DNA from: Lawsonibacter faecis
GTDB taxonomy: Bacteria; Bacillota; Clostridia; Oscillospirales; Oscillospiraceae
Direction of reading: 5' to 3'
DNA: 64,000 nt
NCBI RefSeq assembly: GCF_014287675.1
Contig: NZ_JACOPQ010000006.1
Coordinates: 62,001-126,000, forward strand
This document shows, piece after piece, positions 16,561-25,088 of the stretch. The notes beneath the pieces were generated by a model. That model saw only the letters and a program-made list of their open reading frames with translations. It was not told the DNA's origin and made no database searches. The translations under genes and the position numbers were made by a program. Position 1 is the stretch's first letter. Every line of letters begins with the position of its first letter.

Positions 16561-17547
16561 TCAAATGGGGAATCGGTTCATCACTCCGAAGTAGGCCAGC
16601 AGGCAGGCGGCCAGGGTGATGAGGGTGAAGACCATGAAGAGCTTCACCTCGGTCCAGCCCCCCATCTCCAGGTGGTGGTGGAGGGGGGCCATTCGGAAGA
16701 TGCGTTTTCCGTGGGAGAGCTTAAAGTAGGTCACCTGGATGATGTCCGAGAGGGTCTCGGCGATGTAGATGACGCCCACCAGGATCAGCGCCACGGGGAT
16801 ATCCAGCGCGAAGGCCAGGCCGCACACCGCGCCGCCCAGGAAGAGGGAGCCGGTGTCGCCCATGAAGACCTTGGCGGGGTGGAAATTATAGATGAGGAAG
16901 GCGCACAGCCCGCCGAAGAGGGCGGCGGAGAAAATGCTTAAATCCTCCTTGCCCCACAGCACCGACACGGACAGGAAGAAGAGGGAGACCGGCATGGTCA
17001 CGCCGGTGGCCAGGCCGTCGATGCCGTCGGTCAGGTTGACGGCGTTCACCGTCCCCACCATGACGAAGGCCGCGAAGACGGTATAGAGCCAGGGCTGGGG
17101 ATGGAGGGTCACATTGATAAAGGGAATGTAGATATCAAAGCTCAAATAGCCGAACTTTCGCAGCAGGAAGGTAAACGCAATGGCCGCCGCCAGCTGGAGC
17201 AGGAATTTCATCCCCGCCGAGAGACCGTCTCCGTGGTGGTGCTTCACCTTCACATAGTCGTCGATATAGCCGATGATGCCGAAGACCAGCGCGAAGAGGA
17301 AGACAAACCCCGCGCCGAAATTGCCCGACGCCAAATCCTCCCAGCCCGCCGCCAGCACCGCCGCGGCAATGCCCACAATGAACATCAGCCCGCCCATGGT
17401 GGGGGTGTCCTGCTTGGAGTTGTGCCACGCCGGGCCGTACTCCTTGACGCCCTGTCCCGCCTTCATCCTGCGCAGGAAGGGAATCAGGAACCAGCCGGTC
17501 CCGAACGCCACTGCGAACGCCACTACAAAACTGATGACTAGCCTCAT
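16561..17547 (-). CDS. mraY: Phospho-N-acetylmuramoyl-pentapeptide transferase
   Basis: Makes lipid I by moving phospho-MurNAc-pentapeptide onto undecaprenyl phosphate. A membrane enzyme of 328 residues with about ten helices. Seen motifs are K-Q-D-T-P-T-M-G-G-L near residue 48, I-G-Y-I-D-D-Y-V-K near residue 95, N-L-T-D-G-I-D-G-L near residue 170 and the H-H-H motif P-L-H-H-H-L-E near residue 290. ATG 17547 follows GGAGG at eight bases. An extended -10 sequence about 70 bases upstream hints at an internal promoter. Confidence 0.95.
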   Translation of the reverse strand: MRLVISFVVAFAVAFGTGWFLIPFLRRMKAGQGVKEYGPAWHNSKQDTPTMGGLMFIVGIAAAVLAAGWEDLASGNFGAGFVFLFALVFGIIGYIDDYVKVKHHHGDGLSAGMKFLLQLAAAIAFTFLLRKFGYLSFDIYIPFINVTLHPQPWLYTVFAAFVMVGTVNAVNLTDGIDGLATGVTMPVSLFFLSVSVLWGKEDLSIFSAALFGGLCAFLIYNFHPAKVFMGDTGSLFLGGAVCGLAFALDIPVALILVGVIYIAETLSDIIQVTYFKLSHGKRIFRMAPLHHHLEMGGWTEVKLFMVFTLITLAACLLAYFGVMNRFPI

Positions 17548-17614
17548 CTTTTGAACCTCCAACGCCGTTCCGGGCACACACTCCCGGCCGGGTATTCTCT
17601 TTTCACGAGATGGT

Positions 17615-17623
17615 ATTGTACCA
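17615..17623 (-). promoter_or_regulatory. Possible extended -10 promoter before mraY
   Basis: On the minus strand TGG is followed by TACAAT (17620-17615). No convincing -35 is visible. A terminator-like hairpin just after murE (17741-17708) makes an internal start reasonable. Confidence 0.35.
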
Positions 17624-17707
17624 TAATCCGTCCGCGTATTTCCACTGAAAAAGTAACAAAAAGGGAGCTGTTCGGACGCCGGGCCATGGTCAATGGGTGA
17701 AAGGAAC

Positions 17708-17741
17708 CGGAGGGGCGTCCAGCACGGTAAAGCCCCCTCCG
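17708..17741 (-). terminator. Terminator-like hairpin after murE
   Basis: CGGAGGGGGC and GCCCCTCCG pair across about 15 bases, followed on the minus strand by GTTCCTTT. It may trim read-through from murE into mraY. Confidence 0.4.
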
Positions 17742-17753
17742 AGGCATCCCCTA

Positions 17754-19208
17754 TTACCTATTCCCCGGCTCCTGAAAGTATGCCGCCACCTCTTCCCGCT
17801 CGTCCAGGTGGTGCTGTACGCCGTCAATCTCCTGGTAGGTCTCGTGCCCCTTCCCCGCCAGGACCAGCACATCCCCGGCCCTTGCGTTGGCGAGGGCCCA
17901 CCGGATGGCCTCCCGGCGGTCGGAGATCACCACATTGGGCGTGCCGCTCTCCCCCACACCGGCCAGAATGTCCTCCAGAATGGCCCGGGGGTCCTCCGTG
18001 CGGGGGTTATCGGAGGTGAAGACCACAAAATCCGCCAGGTCTGCGGCAATGCCGCCCATGATGGGCCGCTTGCTCCGGTCCCGGTCTCCTCCGCAGCCGA
18101 AGAGGCAGACAACCCTTCCGGGTGTAAACCCCCGGACCGTGGTGAGGATGTTCTCCAGTGCGTCGGGGGTGTGGGCGTAGTCGATGATAACCGTGTAGTC
18201 CGTGGGGGTGGGCACCACCTCAATGCGGCCCTTGACCCCCCGGGCGGTCCCCAGGGCCCGGACAATGTCCGGCAGCGGCAGGCCCAGGGTCAGGCCGCAG
18301 GCGATGACGCCCAGGGCATTATAGATGGTGAAGCCGCCGGGAATCGGCAGCTTTACCCGGGAAATGGCCCCCAGCGTCACCGCCTCAAACTCCACCCGGT
18401 CGGGGAAGAGGCGGATATTCTTGGCGGTCAGGTCCGCCTCATCCTTGTTTTCAGAGTAGGTAAACGTGGGACAGTCGACGCACTCCGCGTAAAATCGTCC
18501 CGCCTCGTCGTCCAGATTGAGCACCGCCGTGGCGGTCTGGCGGAACAGCAGGCCCTTGGCCGCGCGGTAGTTCTCCATGGTCTTGTGGAAATCCAGATGG
18601 TCCTGGGTGAGGTTGGTGAATACGCCCGTGCGGAAGGGGATGCCGTCCACCCGGTGGAGGACCAGCGCGTGGGAGGAGACCTCCATCACGGCGTGGGTGC
18701 AGCCCGCGTCCGCCATTTCCCGCAGGAGCTTTTGCACCTCGTAGGACTCGGGCGTGGTGCGGTGGGCGGGGAGGCTTTTTTCGCCAATCATATTCTGGTT
18801 GGTGCCGATGAGCCCCACCCTCGCTCCCAAGACCCCCTCCAGCATAGCCTTCAGTAGGTATGTGGTGGTGGTCTTGCCGTTGGTGCCGGTTACGCCCAGC
18901 ACGGTCATCTCCCGCGCCGGGTGGCCGAACCAGTTGGCGGAGAGGGCGGCCAGGGCCGCCCGGGCGTCCGCCACCGTGAGCCAGGGCCCCGGCTCCTCCG
19001 GGGCGCGCTCGCAGACCACGGCGGCGGCCCCCTTCTCCAGGGCCTCGCGTATGAATTTGTGTCCGTCCGTCTTGTAGCCGGGCAGCGCCACGAAGAGCGC
19101 GCCGGGGGCGATGTCTCGGGTGTCGTAGCTGATGCCTGACAGTTCAACGTCCCCGTCCAGCGTCCGGCCCGTAAGGGCCACGCCGGACAGTAATTTTTCA
19201 AGCCGCAT
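17754..19208 (-). CDS. murE: UDP-MurNAc-tripeptide synthetase MurE, meso-DAP type
   Basis: Adds the third stem amino acid to UDP-MurNAc-L-Ala-D-Glu. The protein has 484 residues with the three Mur ligase domains. The ATP loop G-V-T-G-T-N-G-K-T-T-T-T is near residue 110. The motif D-N-P-R near residue 405 is the hallmark for meso-diaminopimelate, so the wall is inferred to be DAP-type. ATG 19208 fits the family; a TTG two codons upstream is possible. murF and murD, the usual neighbours, are absent from this cluster. Confidence 0.94.
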   Translation of the reverse strand: MRLEKLLSGVALTGRTLDGDVELSGISYDTRDIAPGALFVALPGYKTDGHKFIREALEKGAAAVVCERAPEEPGPWLTVADARAALAALSANWFGHPAREMTVLGVTGTNGKTTTTYLLKAMLEGVLGARVGLIGTNQNMIGEKSLPAHRTTPESYEVQKLLREMADAGCTHAVMEVSSHALVLHRVDGIPFRTGVFTNLTQDHLDFHKTMENYRAAKGLLFRQTATAVLNLDDEAGRFYAECVDCPTFTYSENKDEADLTAKNIRLFPDRVEFEAVTLGAISRVKLPIPGGFTIYNALGVIACGLTLGLPLPDIVRALGTARGVKGRIEVVPTPTDYTVIIDYAHTPDALENILTTVRGFTPGRVVCLFGCGGDRDRSKRPIMGGIAADLADFVVFTSDNPRTEDPRAILEDILAGVGESGTPNVVISDRREAIRWALANARAGDVLVLAGKGHETYQEIDGVQHHLDEREEVAAYFQEPGNR

Positions 19209-19342
19209 ACACAATCACCCATCTTTCCGATTGCCATACTGATTGTTCCCCGCTCCGCCCCCCGATGCCACGGGACTGGTCATCGCGGCAGGCGTATATG
19301 GTGAGCGAAGCGGGCCCCTTTTGCGCGGAGAGGCGGCGCGCC

Positions 19343-21733
19343 TCAGAAGCCGGCGCCGGCCGTGCTGGCCGTGTTGTCGGTAAACTGCACCTCCACAACG
19401 GTGCCCCGCTCCACCAGGGTGCCGGCGGCGATGGACTGGCCGGCGGCGCGGGTATTCTCTGTATAGTCGGCCACGCCTCCGGCCTTGAGGTAGAGTCCCG
19501 CGTCCACAAGGGCCTGCTTGGCGGCCGCAGGCGTCTTGCCCTGCACGTTGGGAACCTCCACCTGGTCGGTGGGCTTCTCCTCGCCCAGGTAGAGCACCAC
19601 CTGGCTGCCGCCGGGAATGGAGGCGCCCTGGACGGGGATCTGGCCGGTAACGGTCTCGCCGCTGCCCACGGTACGCACCGTGAGGCCCTGGGCCTCCACC
19701 GCCTTCTGGGCGTCGGCGGCGGGCAGGCCCACCGCGTTGGGGACCAGCACGTCTGCCCGGGACAGCTCCTCCGCGGTGTACTGCTTCTCAATGCCCAGGT
19801 GGTCCAGGATATTGCCCAGCAGCTCGCCGGCCATCCGCGCTGCCATCACGCCGCCGCTGATGTACCAGCCGCCGGCGGTGTAGTTGGAGTTGGGGCCGGT
19901 GGGCTTGGGGTTGTCGTAGGCCAGAAGGATGACCACCTGGGGATCCTCCGCCGGGGCGAAGCCCAGGAAGGAGACGATGGTGTGGTCATCCTCCAGCGTC
20001 TCGGAGGAGCCGGTCTTGCCGCCGATGTGATAGCCCGCCTGATAGGCGTTGTGGCCGGTGCCGCCGTCCACAACACCCTCCAGAATCTTGCGGCAGCGCT
20101 CGCTGGTCTCCTCGCTGATCACCTGGCGGACCTCGGTGCTCTCGGTACTCTTGAGGACGTTGCCGTCGGCGTCGGTGATGGACTGGAGCACATAGGGCTT
20201 CATCAGGTGGCCGCCGTTGACCACGGCGGAGGCGGCCGTGATGAGCTGAATCGGAGTCACCTGGAAGCGCTGGCCAAAGGAGGCCGTCAGCAGGGAGGTG
20301 TAGCCGTAAGGGCCGGTAAAATTCTCCCTGGGCCAGATCAGCACACTGGTGTCCTGCTCGCCCTGCATATCGATGCCGGTCTTATCCAGGAAGCCGAAGT
20401 CCTCCATATAGTCGTAGAACTTCTCCGCGCCCAGCCGCTCGCCGATGGCCATAAAGGCCGGGTTGCAGGAGTTTGCCACCGCCTTGGCCAGGTCCTGGTC
20501 CCCGTGGCCATCCCGCCGTGAGCAGCGGATGGGCTTGGTGAGGCCCGGCACGGTGACGGATCCGGTGCAGTTGAAGTGGTCGCTTTCGCTGACCACGCCC
20601 TCCTCCAGGGCGGCGGCCAGGACGATGGATTTAAAGGTAGAGCCCGGCTCGTAGGTGTCGTTGATGGCCTTGTTGCGCCACTGGCTCAGCCGGGCGTTAC
20701 CAAGGGCCTCCTTGTACTCATCGCTGTCCGCGCCGTAGGTATTCTTAATCGTCTCCAGCTCGGCCAGCGTCTTTTCGCTGTTGACGGCGCTGGGACTGTT
20801 CAAATCATAGGTCGGGGAGTTGGCCCAGGCCAGAATGGCCCCGGTCTTGGGGTCCATGGCGATGGCAAAGCCGCCGTTTTGCACGTCGAACATCTCAATG
20901 CCCTTATCCAGAATCCGCTCGCAGTAGTACTGGATGCTGGCGTCGATGGTCAGGTTCAGGTTGTTGCCGTTGGTGGCGTCATAGTAGTTCTCGTAGCGGG
21001 AGAGCATCTCGGTGCCCTTGCCGTTTTTGGCGGTGACCACCCGGCCGGTCTCACCGGCCAGCTCGTCGTTATAGATGGCCTCCATGCCGTAGGCGCCCTG
21101 ATTTTCGGAGTTGACGAAGCCGATGACCTGGGCGGCCAGACTGTTGTAGGGGTAGTAGCGCTTGCTGGTGGGGGTGGAGTAGAGGGCGTTGGAGAGGCTG
21201 TACTCCAGCTTAAAGGCCAGGATCTGGTCGTTAACCTCATCCTCCACCTTGCCCGCCAGCTTCACGTAGGAGGTGTCCTTCTGGAGGCGGAGGAGGATGG
21301 TGTCCTTATCCATCCCCAGAATCTCGGCCAGCTTCGCGGCCACCGCCTCGTCGGTCGGCTCGGGGCCGGGCGGCTCCTTGCGCTTGCCGCTTGCGTAGTC
21401 CTCCGCCTTTTTCCGGTAGTTCTCCTGGACGGTGTTCAGGTCCCGGGGGGAGACGATAATATCGTAGGCCGTGGCGCTCTGAGCCAGCGGCGTGCCCTTG
21501 CTGTCATAAATCGTGCCCCGGTTGGCCGCCACGGCCACATCCCGGGTCTGCTGGTCGATGGCCAGCTCCTCGTAGTGCTCGTGGTTGACAATCTGGATGT
21601 CGTAGAGCTTCATCAGCAGCGGGATAAAAATGACAATACCAAAGAGGACCATCAGGGCGATGGTCCTGCCGAGGATGGTCCGGTTCCCCCGCCGGTCCGG
21701 CTGTTGATTGTTCTTTTTCTTTTCAATCGCCAT
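19343..21733 (-). CDS. ftsI: Class B penicillin-binding protein with PASTA domains (FtsI/PBP2B/SpoVD type)
   Basis: A septal transpeptidase that cross-links peptidoglycan with FtsW. The protein has 796 residues. There is a short cytoplasmic N-terminus, one membrane helix near residues 25-45 and a dimerisation domain. The penicillin-binding domain contains S-T-F-K near residue 370, S-C-N near residue 425 and K-T-G near residue 565. Two PASTA domains lie near residues 655-720 and 725-790. PASTA repeats occur in both PBP2B and the sporulation paralogue SpoVD; operon position favours FtsI. ATG 21733 follows GAGGTG. Confidence 0.92.
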   Translation of the reverse strand: MAIEKKKNNQQPDRRGNRTILGRTIALMVLFGIVIFIPLLMKLYDIQIVNHEHYEELAIDQQTRDVAVAANRGTIYDSKGTPLAQSATAYDIIVSPRDLNTVQENYRKKAEDYASGKRKEPPGPEPTDEAVAAKLAEILGMDKDTILLRLQKDTSYVKLAGKVEDEVNDQILAFKLEYSLSNALYSTPTSKRYYPYNSLAAQVIGFVNSENQGAYGMEAIYNDELAGETGRVVTAKNGKGTEMLSRYENYYDATNGNNLNLTIDASIQYYCERILDKGIEMFDVQNGGFAIAMDPKTGAILAWANSPTYDLNSPSAVNSEKTLAELETIKNTYGADSDEYKEALGNARLSQWRNKAINDTYEPGSTFKSIVLAAALEEGVVSESDHFNCTGSVTVPGLTKPIRCSRRDGHGDQDLAKAVANSCNPAFMAIGERLGAEKFYDYMEDFGFLDKTGIDMQGEQDTSVLIWPRENFTGPYGYTSLLTASFGQRFQVTPIQLITAASAVVNGGHLMKPYVLQSITDADGNVLKSTESTEVRQVISEETSERCRKILEGVVDGGTGHNAYQAGYHIGGKTGSSETLEDDHTIVSFLGFAPAEDPQVVILLAYDNPKPTGPNSNYTAGGWYISGGVMAARMAGELLGNILDHLGIEKQYTAEELSRADVLVPNAVGLPAADAQKAVEAQGLTVRTVGSGETVTGQIPVQGASIPGGSQVVLYLGEEKPTDQVEVPNVQGKTPAAAKQALVDAGLYLKAGGVADYTENTRAAGQSIAAGTLVERGTVVEVQFTDNTASTAGAGF

Positions 21734-21895
21734 AAGTACACCTCTAAAAATGAGCAGAAAACGGATAGGGACGTATCAGAACGCATCCGAAAGGCGGGTC
21801 TGGGGCTGCGGGGCAGACGGCAGCCTCGTACCGGGGCCGGGCGGCCGCCGTTTGGGGGACCCGTCTCCCGAAGACTTTTTTCAACCGGAAAATAC

Positions 21896-21931
21896 AAGGG
21901 CGTAAGAAAACAAATATTTTCTTACGCCCTT
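21896..21931 (-). terminator. Strong hairpin between ftsL and ftsI
   Basis: AAGGGCGTAAGAAAA pairs perfectly with TTTTCTTACGCCCTT across six bases, then TGTATTTT on the minus strand. It could attenuate transcription into ftsI. The 260-base gap it sits in is unusually long for this operon. Confidence 0.5.
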
Positions 21932-21996
21932 TCTCTATAGCGGGCCTGCCGGCCCTTGTTCTCTTTTTCAGGGTCCTGTTTACTATATGGGGTCAC

Positions 21997-22578
21997 TTAC
22001 TTGAAATATTCCACCACATTCTCAAATACTTCGCGGATGCCCGCCAGCGCGCCCTCCACGCCCTCCAGCGGCTTCTCCTTGTCGTTAAAGAGCGTCACGC
22101 TGTCCGGCTCGGACAGATCCAGGTAGAGAATCTGCCCGCTCTGGGGCTTCACCATGGAGCCGTCGGAAGTCACCTTCGCCTCAATGCTGGCCAGATCAAA
22201 GGCCAGCTCATACTGGACCCGCAGCTTTGTCTCCTGATTCTGCAGAGCCGTCAGCTCGGTCTTCAGCCCGGCGATATCATCGGACAGAACGGTAATCTGA
22301 ATATAGCTCATCAGCACCAGGATCGCGAACACGCCCACAGCCAGAAAGCCCACCACCGCGAAGGGGGACACCCTGCCCGCCTCGCGGGTACGCACCTTGG
22401 GACGGGCCACCGTCTGCTCCCGGGGCCGGACAAGGGGCCGGGGCTGGAGGACCTCCTCACCGCCGTGCAGGGGGCGGGCGGCGGTCTGGGCGTAGTCCAG
22501 ATCATAGGCTACGTTGCCGTAGGTGGCTCTGGGGGCGGCATATCTGGTTTTTTTCCTGGCCGCTACGGCTGTCGCCAT
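21997..22578 (-). CDS. ftsL: FtsL-like division protein
   Basis: A bitopic protein of 193 residues. A long basic cytoplasmic N-terminus of about 75 residues precedes one membrane helix near residues 78-98 and a coiled coil (about 100-135, D-D-I-A-G-L-K-T-E-L-T-A-L-Q-N-Q). An extracytoplasmic tail follows. Sequence conservation is low, as usual for FtsL; the call rests on topology and position between rsmH and ftsI. It should form a complex with FtsQ and DivIC and help recruit FtsI/FtsW. Confidence 0.8.
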   Translation of the reverse strand: MATAVAARKKTRYAAPRATYGNVAYDLDYAQTAARPLHGGEEVLQPRPLVRPREQTVARPKVRTREAGRVSPFAVVGFLAVGVFAILVLMSYIQITVLSDDIAGLKTELTALQNQETKLRVQYELAFDLASIEAKVTSDGSMVKPQSGQILYLDLSEPDSVTLFNDKEKPLEGVEGALAGIREVFENVVEYFK

Positions 22579-22671
22579 GGAAAGTCACTCCGTTTCTTTC
22601 AACAAATCAACGCACACACATCGCGCGCTGCCGCTTCTCCGATCCCCTCCGCTCTCCGGAGGGACCCGGGA

Positions 22672-23613
22672 TTACAGCTTTTCCGCCACCCTCAGCTTAG
22701 CGCTGCGGGCGCGGGGGTTTTCATTGAGCTCCGTCTCACCCGAGACGATGGGCTTCCTGTTGACCAGCCTGACCACGGGCTTCTTCCCGCAGACGCACAC
22801 CGGGAAATCCGGCGGGCAGGTGCAGCCCTTGGCAAAGGCGGCGAAGCCGTTTTTTACGATCCGATCCTCCAGAGAGTGGAAGGAGATAACCGCCAGACGC
22901 CCGCCGGTTGTCAGCCGGGGTACGGCCGCCTGGATCATTCGGTCCACGGCCCCCAGCTCGTCGTTGACGGCAATGCGGACGGCCTGGAAGGAGCGCTTGG
23001 CCGGATGCTGCTTCTCCCGCAGGGCGGACGCGGGCATGGCCGACTTGATGACGTCCACCAGCTGGAGGGTGGTCTCAATGGGGGTCAGTCCCCTGCTGCG
23101 GCAGATGGCCCCGGCAATGGCGGGGGCGTAGCGCTCCTCGCCGTACTGGTAGAGGATGCGCTTTAACTCCTCCTGCGGCCACTCATTGACCACCGTGTAG
23201 GCGGTAATTGGGTCGGTCCGGTCCATACGCATATCCAGGGGCGCGTCGTTCATGTAGGAAAAGCCCCGGGATGCGTCGTCCAGCTGGGGGGAGGAGACGC
23301 CCAGGTCAAAGAGCATGCCGTCCACGGCGTTCAGGCCCAGAGCGTCCAGAAGCTCCGCCAGATCGCCGAAGTTGCCGTGGACCAGGGTGACCTTGTCCAT
23401 CTGCCCCTCCAGGCGGGCGGGGGCCGCGTCAAGAGCCGCCTGATCCCGGTCGATGCACACCAGCCGCCCGGTGGTGAGCCGCTTCGCAATCTCCCGGGAA
23501 TGGCCCGCCCGGCCCAGAGTGCCGTCCACATAGACGCCGTCCGGCTTGATATCAAGCCCCTCGATGCACTCCGTCAAGAGCACCGGGGCATGGGAAAATT
23601 CCATCTCACTCAT
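22672..23613 (-). CDS. rsmH: 16S rRNA (cytosine1402-N4)-methyltransferase
   Basis: Methylates N4 of C1402 in 16S rRNA using SAM; formerly MraW. The protein has 313 residues. Seen are H-A-P-V-L-L-T-E-C at the N-terminus, the SAM loop D-G-T-L-G-R-A-G-H-S near residue 32, D-L-G-V-S-S-P-Q-L-D near residue 105 and the closing S-A-K-L-R-V-A-E-K-L. The start at 23613 is two bases after the mraZ stop; an open frame runs further upstream over mraZ but is not coding. Confidence 0.95.
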   Translation of the reverse strand: MSEMEFSHAPVLLTECIEGLDIKPDGVYVDGTLGRAGHSREIAKRLTTGRLVCIDRDQAALDAAPARLEGQMDKVTLVHGNFGDLAELLDALGLNAVDGMLFDLGVSSPQLDDASRGFSYMNDAPLDMRMDRTDPITAYTVVNEWPQEELKRILYQYGEERYAPAIAGAICRSRGLTPIETTLQLVDVIKSAMPASALREKQHPAKRSFQAVRIAVNDELGAVDRMIQAAVPRLTTGGRLAVISFHSLEDRIVKNGFAAFAKGCTCPPDFPVCVCGKKPVVRLVNRKPIVSGETELNENPRARSAKLRVAEKL

Positions 23614-23615
23614 GC

Positions 23616-24038
23616 TTATAACCCAAGGCCGTTGAGGATTTCGTTCATCTTCTCCGGCGTCATCTCTTCCTCTTCCTCGGTCTTCCAGCGCTCGGCGCTC
23701 CAAATCTCGGCCCGGTTGTGGACGCCGATGATCACCGCGTCCTTCTCCAGCATCGCGAATTTCCGCAGGCTCTGGGGGACCACGATGCGCCCCTGGCTGT
23801 CCGGCTCGCACTTGGCGGCGTTGGCGAAGAGGGGGCGCATGGCCTTGGACTGGCTCATGGGCAGGGAGGCAAATTTCTCTGTGAAGGTATCCCAGGTCTC
23901 CTGAGGATAGACGGCCAGACAGCCGTCCAGGCCCATGGTGACGTAGAGGGTATCCCCCAGCTCCTTGCGCAGCTGGGCAGGGATGAACAGACGGCCTTTC
24001 GCGTCGAGGCTGTGCTCGTACGTGCCAGTCGCGCTCAT
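23616..24038 (-). CDS. mraZ: Transcriptional regulator MraZ
   Basis: First gene of the dcw operon, 140 residues. It has two AbrB-like SpoVT/MraZ repeats, each with the D-x-K-G-R / D-x-Q-G-R core (D-A-K-G-R-L-F-I-P near residue 14, D-S-Q-G-R-I-V-V-P near residue 80). MraZ forms ring oligomers that bind short direct repeats before its own gene. Five such repeats lie immediately upstream here. The C-terminus has an E-E-E-E-E run. ATG 24038 is preferred over the adjacent GTG. Confidence 0.95.
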   Translation of the reverse strand: MSATGTYEHSLDAKGRLFIPAQLRKELGDTLYVTMGLDGCLAVYPQETWDTFTEKFASLPMSQSKAMRPLFANAAKCEPDSQGRIVVPQSLRKFAMLEKDAVIIGVHNRAEIWSAERWKTEEEEEMTPEKMNEILNGLGL

Positions 24039-24052
24039 CACCGCTCTTCACT

Positions 24053-24138
24053 CCCCACTTTTCCTCACTTGGGCGCCATTTTACTCCACTTTGCCCCACC
24101 AATGCTTTTAGTATAAATGTTATGTAACCAAATTGCAA
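24053..24138 (-). promoter_or_regulatory. dcw promoter and array of five MraZ boxes
   Basis: On the minus strand TTGCAA (24138-24133), a 17-bp spacer and TATACT (24115-24110). Downstream are boxes GTGGGG (24099), GTGGAG (24089), ATGGCG (24079), AGTGAG (24069) and GTGGGG (24058), spaced 10-11 bp apart. MraZ of other bacteria binds GTGG(A/T)G-type repeats with this spacing. The array between the -10 and the mraZ start implies autorepression of the whole operon. Confidence 0.85.
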
Positions 24139-24207
24139 TAGTTTTTTCACTCTTTTTTACCCGATAACACCGTTTATTTCGAGCAAAATCAAGGACTTTT
24201 GGCACAA

Positions 24208-24221
24208 GAAACGTACGTTCG
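24208..24221. promoter_or_regulatory. LexA (SOS) box with no obvious target gene
   Basis: GAAACGTACGTTCG; its complement CGAACGTACGTTTC fits the Gram-positive consensus CGAACRNRYGTTYC fully. It lies between TTGGCA (24200-24205) and a weak ATTACA (24222) on the plus strand, the same layout as the uvrB promoter. No protein gene follows on the plus strand, and mraZ begins 170 bases away on the minus strand. Confidence 0.7.
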
Positions 24222-24432
24222 ATTACAGGGTATCCAAAATTATTTACCGCTTTGTTACTATGTTATGTCGCCCAATCACAGGAATTGGGGTTCTGCCCGC
24301 ATCCACCCCCCATATCTTGTGTCTGGTGCTTTCGCGGGTTTTCCACCGGATATGACACATCGGTGGAATACTTTTCGTTTTGGAGGTCTGATCTGCCGGG
24401 TTCCCTGGGCATTGTCAGCCTACGGCAATTCT
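24222..24432. other. Spacer without a gene
   Basis: Reading frames are present but lack an RBS and family resemblance. Composition is more AT-rich than the neighbouring genes. If the orphan LexA box drives plus-strand transcription, this would be the body of the transcript. Confidence 0.35.
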
Positions 24433-24569
24433 CATGACGGATGGGGCGGTTTTGTCCAAAAACAGCGCCCCATCCGTCATGCAGCTTTCTGTCAAAGAAC
24501 CCCCGCAGGGGTTCTTTGACGAACTGAAGACCCCGGCCGTGCGCTGCAGCGCACGGCCGGGGTCTTCAG
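24433..24569. repeat. Three consecutive large hairpins
   Basis: Hairpin one is CATGACGGATGGGGCG with its complement (24433-24481). Hairpin two is GTCAAAGAACCCC with its complement (24491-24520). Hairpin three is a perfect 46-base palindrome beginning CTGAAGACCCCGGCCG (24524-24569). Hairpin three is six bases beyond the stop of the minus-strand gene and may act as its terminator, but no T-run follows any of them. Confidence 0.75.
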
Positions 24570-24575
24570 CTTCCT

Positions 24576-25088
24576 CTATTCACTTTCCACAGCCACGTCG
24601 TAGGCCGGCCGCTGCCCGGCGGTATTGGCGGCGTTGGCCGCCGCCCGGAACCGCCCCCGGGAAACCTTGATCTCCTCGTGGGCCTCGGCCACGGCCTCCT
24701 CCGTCCGGCGGAGGGCGTCCTCGCAGTACTCGTTGGCAGACCTGCGCAGCTCGCGGCAGCGCTCCTCTGTCTGCCGGATCAGCTCGTTGGCCTTCTGCCG
24801 GGCCTTGGCCATCAGCTCATCCTCGTCCACCATCTGGCGGGCCTGCTCCTCCGCCTGCTTCTTCATCAGGTCGGCCTCCCGCTTGGCGGAGGCGATGTAG
24901 TCCGACCGGGCTGCGATGAGCTTCTTGGCCTCGCTCAGCTCCATGGGGAACTGGGCCTTGATATCATCCAGCAGATCCAGCGCCTTGTCCCGCTCGATGA
25001 TGCACTTCTCGTTGGAGAGAGGAACGCTTTTGGCCTCGTCAATCAGCTCATAGAGCATATCCAGTAATTCTTCCACACCTGTCGCCAT
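24576..25088 (-). CDS. Coiled-coil protein of unknown function (ATP synthase subunit B-like helix)
   Basis: A predicted soluble, almost wholly helical protein of 170 residues with a long charged coiled coil (about residues 50-140, rich in A-K-R-E-A and E-E-A). Database annotations for such sequences often say 'ATPase', but no Walker motif is present. The resemblance is to the stalk helix of V- or F-type ATPase subunits, or to DivIVA-like proteins. Its start codon overlaps the coaD stop (TAATG), so it is co-translated with coaD; the functional link is unknown. Confidence 0.7.
   Translation of the reverse strand: MATGVEELLDMLYELIDEAKSVPLSNEKCIIERDKALDLLDDIKAQFPMELSEAKKLIAARSDYIASAKREADLMKKQAEEQARQMVDEDELMAKARQKANELIRQTEERCRELRRSANEYCEDALRRTEEAVAEAHEEIKVSRGRFRAAANAANTAGQRPAYDVAVESE

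Noticed and set aside
24199..24519. Plus-strand frame after the orphan LexA box
   Set aside because: No RBS and no recognisable domain, and it runs through two hairpins. A non-coding transcript is more likely, if anything is made.
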